From Siphonodentalium dalli (taxonomy: Eukaryota > Mollusca > Scaphopoda > Gadilida > Siphonodentaliidae): a DNA stretch of 64,000 nt. Every line of letters begins with the position of its first letter. Positions within the stretch are counted from its first letter, which is position 1. Position numbers and translations under genes: made by a program. Under the pieces are notes generated by a model that was given only the letters and a program-made list of their open reading frames with translations, ran no database searches and was not told where the DNA came from. Shown one piece after another: positions 59,001-64,000 of this stretch. Where the stretch lies: the NCBI GenBank assembly GCA_032622095.1, contig CP136068.1, forward strand, positions 153,353,151-153,417,150, written 5' to 3'.

Positions 59001-60412
59001 TAACTGTGTGCGTTGAAAGATGGGTTCCACGACTCAAATCAAATATTTTTCACCCCCGAAACCGAATTAATAGTAATTTAGGGTGGTGGCTCGCACAGAG
59101 CAAGGGCGGATCTACCATCCGGCGCCCTCGGCGCGCGCCCCCCCTTTTTTTCCGCCAGAGCAAGGAATATTTGGACGTGTCCGGGCGCTATTCGTCTCTG
59201 AGCGAGTTTATTGCTAACATACATGCAAATATATACAACAGTTTACATGTTTTACATTAATCTGACTCGAGTACAATTATTTCAACTGTGAATGGATGTA
59301 TATCCATGCAAGGGCTATTTTGGTTTTAAACCAACATCCCGCGCGCCCCGCGTGGAATATTTTCGCCATGCAGAGCAAAATAATTCTGTCCACAGAGTGT
59401 CTTTAAACTACAGAGTTAGCCAAAACGAAAGTACTATGTAGTATACAGGAACCGGTTGCTATTGTCTAATTATATTATAATCAGTCCTTTATTTGGTTTA
59501 TTATGAATATTAATGAATATTATGGTTTCGTGCATTATTGGTTCTCAGATTTGTGTCAGTTGTTGTGCAATATCTTTTGTTTGTCCTGCATATATGTTCA
59601 TGCATAATTACATCTTGTACTCTAGTTGAGTATTTTGTTGTGCTATTGAGTAACATAATCTGAATCTAAAGTAAAACATAACATGATCGCTCCATTTAAT
59701 ACACATTCATATTTGTGTTATCATGAACTGTATTTCATATCGGGATATCCAGGGATGTGGCTACAGGTTTGTCCACCTTAAAATGTCAAACTGCGCGCAC
59801 CCCCCCCCCCCCGTTAGAACTTTCCAATTTGTACCTCCAAGTTTCCTTTCCAACCTGACACCACCCTATAAAAGTTGGAAAGTTTCCGACTGATGGCCAT
59901 TTCAGACCTGCCTTTTAACCAAAGATAGAAACATATATATGATACTGTTCTAAAAACAAAATAAATCCCTGTTATCAATTGGAAATTCAAACAATGAGAA
60001 CAATTTCAATCTAAATGTGGTGTAAATTTCTAACTAATGTTTGAATACTACACATGAGCTACCTCCGGTCGCCACGTCTGTCTGGATCGAATATATAAAT
60101 GGCACTTCGGTAATTTCGATTGTGTCTATAATAATATTGACGATGTAATTCTAATAAACATCTGAATTTAGAACATAAACTTTCAGTAACGCGAATCGAT
60201 AACATAATTGAACTTACATCGTCCTTCGACAGAGATGAGAATATATCGATGTTGTCATGAACTATATCCCCGTCGTCCGGATAAAACACGAATCCAGAAG
60301 GAATGGTTTCATTGCTCCATATGGTAGCGTCCATCTCAAATATATTCCTGGGATCACGATTTAAAGTCAACACAAAAGTCAGTTGTTTGGGAATAAGCAC
60401 ACACGTCTCCAT
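53053..60412 (-). CDS. PRDM-type PR/SET and five C2H2 zinc-finger protein, copy C
   Basis: Minus strand exons in order: 60412-60218, 57305-57026, 56280-55868, 55589-55418, 54987-54818, 54335-54170, 53339-53053; phases 0,1,0,1,0,1; 560 residues. The PR domain reads [17 protein letters not shown] and [12 protein letters not shown]. Exon 3 is 156 bases longer than in A or B because a Ser/Pro-rich unit is present three times. The fingers (about residues 332-464) are nearly unchanged ([38 protein letters not shown]), although introns are mostly unrecognisable; this is strong purifying selection. The exon 5 donor is GTTGGT, weaker than in A/B (GTAAAC). Exon 7 is 12 bases shorter. Intron 6 holds a minisatellite. 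Confidence 0.85.
53522..53880. repeat. 31-bp minisatellite in intron 6 of copy C
   Basis: About 10 units of CCGCGTATATCGCATGGAAA followed by TGCCCTGAATT, spacing 31 bases (for example 53584 to 53615). Minus-strand ORFs over it ([10 protein letters not shown] repeats) are artefacts. A and B lack it. Confidence 0.8.
55985..56240 (-). repeat. In-frame 90-bp tandem repeat in exon 3 of copy C
   Basis: GATCCCAGCTGGTGAGATGT begins at 55988 and 56078, a period of 90 bases; a third, 66-base unit follows. In protein this repeats [20 protein letters not shown] with [10 protein letters not shown] and B have one unit. The extra 90+66=156 bases equals the exon length difference (413 against 257). Confidence 0.85.
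56577..56813. mobile_element. TATAGAAAGGGTTAA-family MITE, intron 2 of copy C
   Basis: The ends TTAACTCTTTCTATA and TATAGAAAGGGTTAA are inverted, and the interior shares CTGTCGTCTGCTTTTATCAC with the other members. Not at this site in A or B. Confidence 0.6.
57478..57772. mobile_element. Second member of the family in intron 1 of copy C, with a C-run
   Basis: AACCATTTATATACTAAATA and TTTAGTACATAAAGGGA form the ends. A palindrome AATAAGTTCAACA / TGTTGAACTTATT matches the start of the 68-bp array. It contains 28 consecutive C residues at 57664-57691. Confidence 0.6.
58060..58350 (-). repeat. Intron-1 conserved block of copy C
   Basis: The minus strand carries CTCTGGGAATACCCCGCTGA and CGCGCATCACAAACAGTTTG as in A and B, even though the surrounding intron has diverged. 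Confidence 0.5.
58605..60058. repeat. Repeat-rich part of intron 1 of copy C
   Basis: A C-run/G-run pair at 58616-58660 can fold. 59030-59100 carries a GGGTTCCACGACTCAAATCA fragment of the element at 62850. 59751-60058 begins with CAGGGATGTGGCTACAGG and resembles 23489-23911. C-runs are near 59140 and 59800. Confidence 0.45.
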
Positions 60413-60508
60413 GATTGATGAATATATCACAATGTTTCACAATTGTATATGGGCATACGTCTGTTAGCTGAATAATTGAGGGTTTGATTTCCACCGGATT
60501 ACATCGCA

Positions 60509-60528
60509 TATTTATAAGATTCCATGTG
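60509..60528 (-). promoter_or_regulatory. Core promoter of copy C
   Basis: On the minus strand TATAAATA (60516-60509) lies about 100 bases before the ATG (60412). The E-box position reads CACATG in place of CACGTG. The block from ATTCAC to TATAAATA is otherwise as in A and B. Confidence 0.55.
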
Positions 60529-60651
60529 AATAGTGGAAAGAAATACTATAGTGTAACAAAACCCATCACAAGAGTTCTGACCCAATCAGAAAATACCAGC
60601 AATAAAAACTCGAATGCCATTGGTCGGTTTTAAACACCCACAAATTTGATA

Positions 60652-60956
60652 ATGGAATATGTTACAAAGAAAGTTGATTGTAAGTTGTCAACGGGGGCAC
60701 GTGCGAGCTGGGAATCATATCTGGTCACTTGACCTATGACGTAACTGACCATCTCCAACTGGGCGCGAACATTAAACCCTATTCAATAAACCATGGTGAT
60801 GCGACAAGGGCATATAATCTCACCTGTGCTTTTGTTAGGCTTTCCGGGGGATTAGTATTTCATATTATATCAGTCATAATTATCCTTGTTGTAAGTGATA
60901 TTACTCGCGATTCTATCAACTCTGCCGATGCGATGAGAAGTGACTTGTTTAATTAA
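60652..60956 (+). pseudogene. Counterpart of the divergent ORF, next to copy C
   Basis: ATG 60652 opens with EYVTKKVDCKLSTGARASW, matching the ORF near copy B, but meets a stop near 60729. A second frame continues YDVTDHL, INHGDATRAYNLTC, GLVFHIISVIIILVVSDIT and ends at TAA 60956. Similarity to units A and B is visible at the protein level in shifting frames, so it is a decayed gene, an unrecognised spliced gene, or conserved promoter DNA. Confidence 0.25.
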
Positions 60957-60959
60957 TTG

Positions 60960-62845
60960 AGTGATAGGAATTATCATGTCCCCTAGAAAACCGTCGAATT
61001 TATGGAACTATACTTTTATAGCCCATATTTCAGGAAGTTTTATGTTAAATGATATGTTGATACAATGTCATTTTGTCTCAGTCGTAAATCGGAAAACAGG
61101 AAACGAAAAAGTATTGAAGTTGCTTAGAAAGCAAAGTACCCAGAATATACCCCAAACATGTCTTTGAAAAAAAATGACGAAATTTGAATAAAATTTTATA
61201 TGTGTTTGCAGTAGACTGCTATCTATCAAATGCTACGATGAGAACATATTGAGACCCGACCAAATCGCATGCTAAATGTACATATGATCTTTCAGTTTGC
61301 ATTGACACCATCAAACTAAGATCTGTACATTTTCTGTACCAGAAAATTATTAGATCTGACACATGAGCCCATTAATAGGAGGTGTTGTAGTCAGATATCG
61401 ACTTTCAAAATAGGGAGTTTTAAGGACATTTGTATATTTTGTCTACCAATGATCACCTTTTATAAAGAGCGTCCATGGTTACGTTGCCCAGAAGTGGTAG
61501 ATAATAAAGAGCGTTCTCAAGTATAAGCCTTTGTGGTAGTAATTGACGTATAATGATTTTGAGGATTTTCGCGATGTCTATCGTCGCGTCAGAACTAAAC
61601 TGTTCTATCTCCATTTTGGCGGGAAAATGATATATTTATATCTTTCGATTCGGTGCGGGATTTCCTGTCCGCAAATAACCAGATATCGTGTCCAAATTTC
61701 AATGAGAGGCTGTGTAAATCTGTTCCATCTCAAAAACTTTTTGACAGTGCTATATTGTTCTATCTCCACTGTAGTCCAATGAATCTATTTATTTTGTACC
61801 ACGTGATTAAATCAATTGCAGTGCTAAAATGTTGTATCTCTGACCTTCAATAGAAATCAATGGAACCAGAACTTGGCAGAGTGTGAGCGAAGTGAATAGT
61901 TGGAAATAATGCTTTCTCTCTCCTAGGTATGAACATCTTATTTCTAGGATAACTATTTGGTTAAAATAACACAGAAAATGGCGTGATTTGGGATTTTTGC
62001 ACGTTTATATGATTAAAAAAAACACAAAAACCACTATAGCACTGAAAAAAAAACCGGAAAATTTTACACAAATTGTTCTATCACCCAATATATCATATAT
62101 ATGTTTTGTCTCGAAACTTGTCATTTAATAGTATTTTTTACACCCGCTGTGTACTATCTTCCAAAACAAAATGAGAACATGTGAACGGGGGGGGGGTCAA
62201 AACTTTAAACTCGATTTCCCACAAAAATGAAAATATGAAGATGGAAAACTTTAGTTCTGACGCGATGCCTATGTTGTACGAATGTTGGCGATTACAAGTA
62301 TTTTTCACTTTTCTTTTGCTTGGTAAGCACCAAATTGGCTTAGGCAATCGGACAGAGCATATATAAACTTGTTTTAATAAGAAATAACACACATAAGTTA
62401 ACATATACGGCGAATACAAATACAATTAGAAGTGGACATCACGCGTGCGGACGAACACGTTCACACTGAGGTGTGATGACCCCATTTCCAGGCGATGTTG
62501 GGTCACCCTTGGTGTATCAAAAAAATGCAGTCGTGTTATTTAAGGATGTTAAAATCCCATTAGAGTGTGCCTATAGTAATTTCTTATGACATTTATCCAT
62601 AAGATAATCGAATCTCTCAATCCGATAAAAGGTAATTGCTGATGCCAACGCCTTTAGTCGCCATTTTTCATGCACAATTGGGCAAAATAGGAATAATGTG
62701 AATGTTTTTGTTTTTTTTAATTATTATTATTATTATTATAGTACTTGAAATGGACCATAGGTACAAGGAGTTTTGGCTAAAAACAAAACAAAAATAACTA
62801 CATGAATAAATAAAAAAAAAACCTAATAGTACATACCCAGATAGG
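60960..62845. other. Region upstream of unit C, no gene seen
   Basis: It contains repeats of the TATAAAGAGCGT type (61460-61520; compare 20420-20460 and 43060-43150) and a G-run at 62187. An AT-rich segment near 61590-62060 repeats GTTCTATCTCCA, and an (ATT)n run is at 62720-62740. Open frames are short and carry no recognisable motif. Confidence 0.4.
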
Positions 62846-62849
62846 TTAT

Positions 62850-63205
62850 AAGCACCCCAAAATTCAATTTCTGCTGATTCGGGTAAAGGGGGTGGATAAA
62901 CACTTATTTTGATTTGAGTCGAGGAACCCACCATTCAAAGCTCGGAGCTATATTATATCCAAATTTTGAACTTTATATTTTCTACATTTCGAATTCCATA
63001 AATGATTACGCCTGGTTCGAACTGGAATTCCCCAGAACAAATAGAAAACACAAATTCCCCAGCACAAATAGAAAACACAAATAGAAAACATCTTATATTT
63101 CACGTGTGATCGGTCTAATAGCTCTGAGCATTGAGGGTGGGTTCCTCGACTCTAATCAAATATTTTCCATCCCGAAGCCGTAGGAATACTAATTTGGGGG
63201 TGTTA
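62850..63205. mobile_element. Inverted-repeat element, GAGTCGAGGAACCCACC family
   Basis: AGCACCCCAAAATT on the left and AATTTGGGGGTGTT on the right are inverted, followed inward by TTCGGG and TGATTTGAGTCGAGGAACCC, and the complement GGGTTCCTCGACTCTAATCA. Single arms of this family are in intron 3 of copies A and B. Confidence 0.6.
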
Positions 63206-63734
63206 AATCTATCTTACTTATTACATTAATAAAATTGATAAACCGACGAGCATAAAATCGACCAAGACAGCCTGAGACTTCCAAAATATGTTTGAGAGAG
63301 CTAGTACAAAAGCTCATAATTAAAACGCTCTTTAAACTTACATTTTGTTCAACGAAATAATGAACGATCTTCATCAGAAGTGACGTTTAACTTTTCACGG
63401 CTGACAAAAAATCGAAACTTGGTAAAATTATCTCTGTTGAAAGTGAATATATGACAATCAAAACTTGCCGCAAATGGCCTCATGTTATGGATTTGCTTAT
63501 TATACAGTATGTATATACAAATAGTTATTTGATGGTGTAAAATCGGATGGCTATATTTACTTATTAACGAACACGACAAAAAATAGAAGAATTTCTTCCC
63601 TTTTCTGGCCGGGAAAGTCTCGACTTGTCTCAAAATTAAACAGAACATAACCATTAAATTATCCTCCATTTTTGATTTTTTTGCATATTTGTTCAATTTA
63701 AATTTGGTATTCTATTGTGATTTCGACCATTATC

Positions 63735-64000
63735 ACGTGACAGAGGGTGCTAATCAGCCCTTCGAGGGTTTACATGAGAATTGTAAGGATAGGACACACG
63801 ACACCATCGAGGCGCAAATATCACGTGAGACGGGGTGATAATCCACCTTTCTATGGTTTACATACGAATTGTAGGGATCGATCGGACACACGACACCACA
63901 TCGAGGCGCAAACCAGGTGTGATATCACGTGTGATGGGGTTTCTAATCCACCCTTCGAGGGTTTACATGGGAATTGAAAGTTAGCGACACGCGATCTCAC
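63735..64000 (-). repeat. About 92-bp satellite, inverted, beyond unit C
   Basis: GAGGGTTTACATGAGAATTG near 63765 and its variants at 63855 and 63957, with ATCGAGGCGCAAATATCACG between, are the reverse complement of the array at 25190-25680. It runs to the window edge. Confidence 0.7.

Noticed and set aside
1-64000. Assigning the gene to PRDM14, PRDM1 or PRDM9
   Set aside because: PR domain plus five fingers supports PRDM-type only; I cannot align to references here, and the conserved fingers speak against a PRDM9-like mode.
63735-64000. Telomere- or centromere-type array at the right edge
   Set aside because: Same 92-bp family as inside the window, with only about three units visible; no telomeric hexamer.

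Overview
The window is animal nuclear DNA. It is AT-rich, and its main genes are split into seven exons with GT-AG introns, TATA-box promoters and ATTAAA polyadenylation signals. Most of the remaining sequence is interspersed repeats: foldback and terminal-inverted-repeat (TIR) elements, non-LTR retrotransposon copies and minisatellites. The repeat style (many short hairpin elements, tandem arrays inside TIR elements, GGAC-tailed and TCAAGGTCA-bearing repeats) resembles a marine lophotrochozoan, perhaps a mollusc. That is an inference; nothing in the window fixes the species.

The backbone is three copies of one gene coding for a PR/SET-domain protein with five C2H2 zinc fingers (PRDM-type, presumed nuclear transcription or chromatin regulator). 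Copy A is at 2860-10437 (+), copy B at 29237-37128 (+) and copy C at 53053-60412 (-). All three have seven exons, identical intron phases (0,1,0,1,0,1), the same TATA region and the same polyadenylation motif, and all read without an internal stop (510, 512 and 560 residues). A and B share introns and flanks almost base for base over about 12 kb each, so that duplication is recent. C is inverted and its introns and repeats are mostly different, so it is older. A roughly 92-bp satellite lies just upstream of unit B (25190-25680) and, inverted, upstream of unit C (63735-64000). Homologous blocks further downstream (14.9 kb with 40.6 kb; 15.8-17.7 kb with 50.9-45.0 kb inverted) suggest the original unit was about 25.7 kb and that part of the second unit was later inverted.

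A possible second transcript runs head-to-head from each promoter (2304-2738 -, 28708-29115 -, 60652-60956 +). It contains a hydrophobic segment but is frameshifted between copies. The spacers (about 11.9-25.2 kb and 38.7-51.7 kb) hold two weak single-exon candidates (16704-16899 and 19871-20044), a non-LTR retrotransposon with a 763-codon open reverse transcriptase (47613-49904), dead fragments of a second LINE family, hAT-like and TTAA-target nonautonomous elements, and several arrays. I saw no rRNA, no convincing tRNA and no CRISPR.

The most notable observations are: the in-frame threefold repeat expansion inside exon 3 of copy C; a patch in exons 6-7 where A matches distant C better than its near-twin B; strong conservation of the zinc fingers while linker and tail change; and satellite or minisatellite arrays that appear to grow inside transposable elements.
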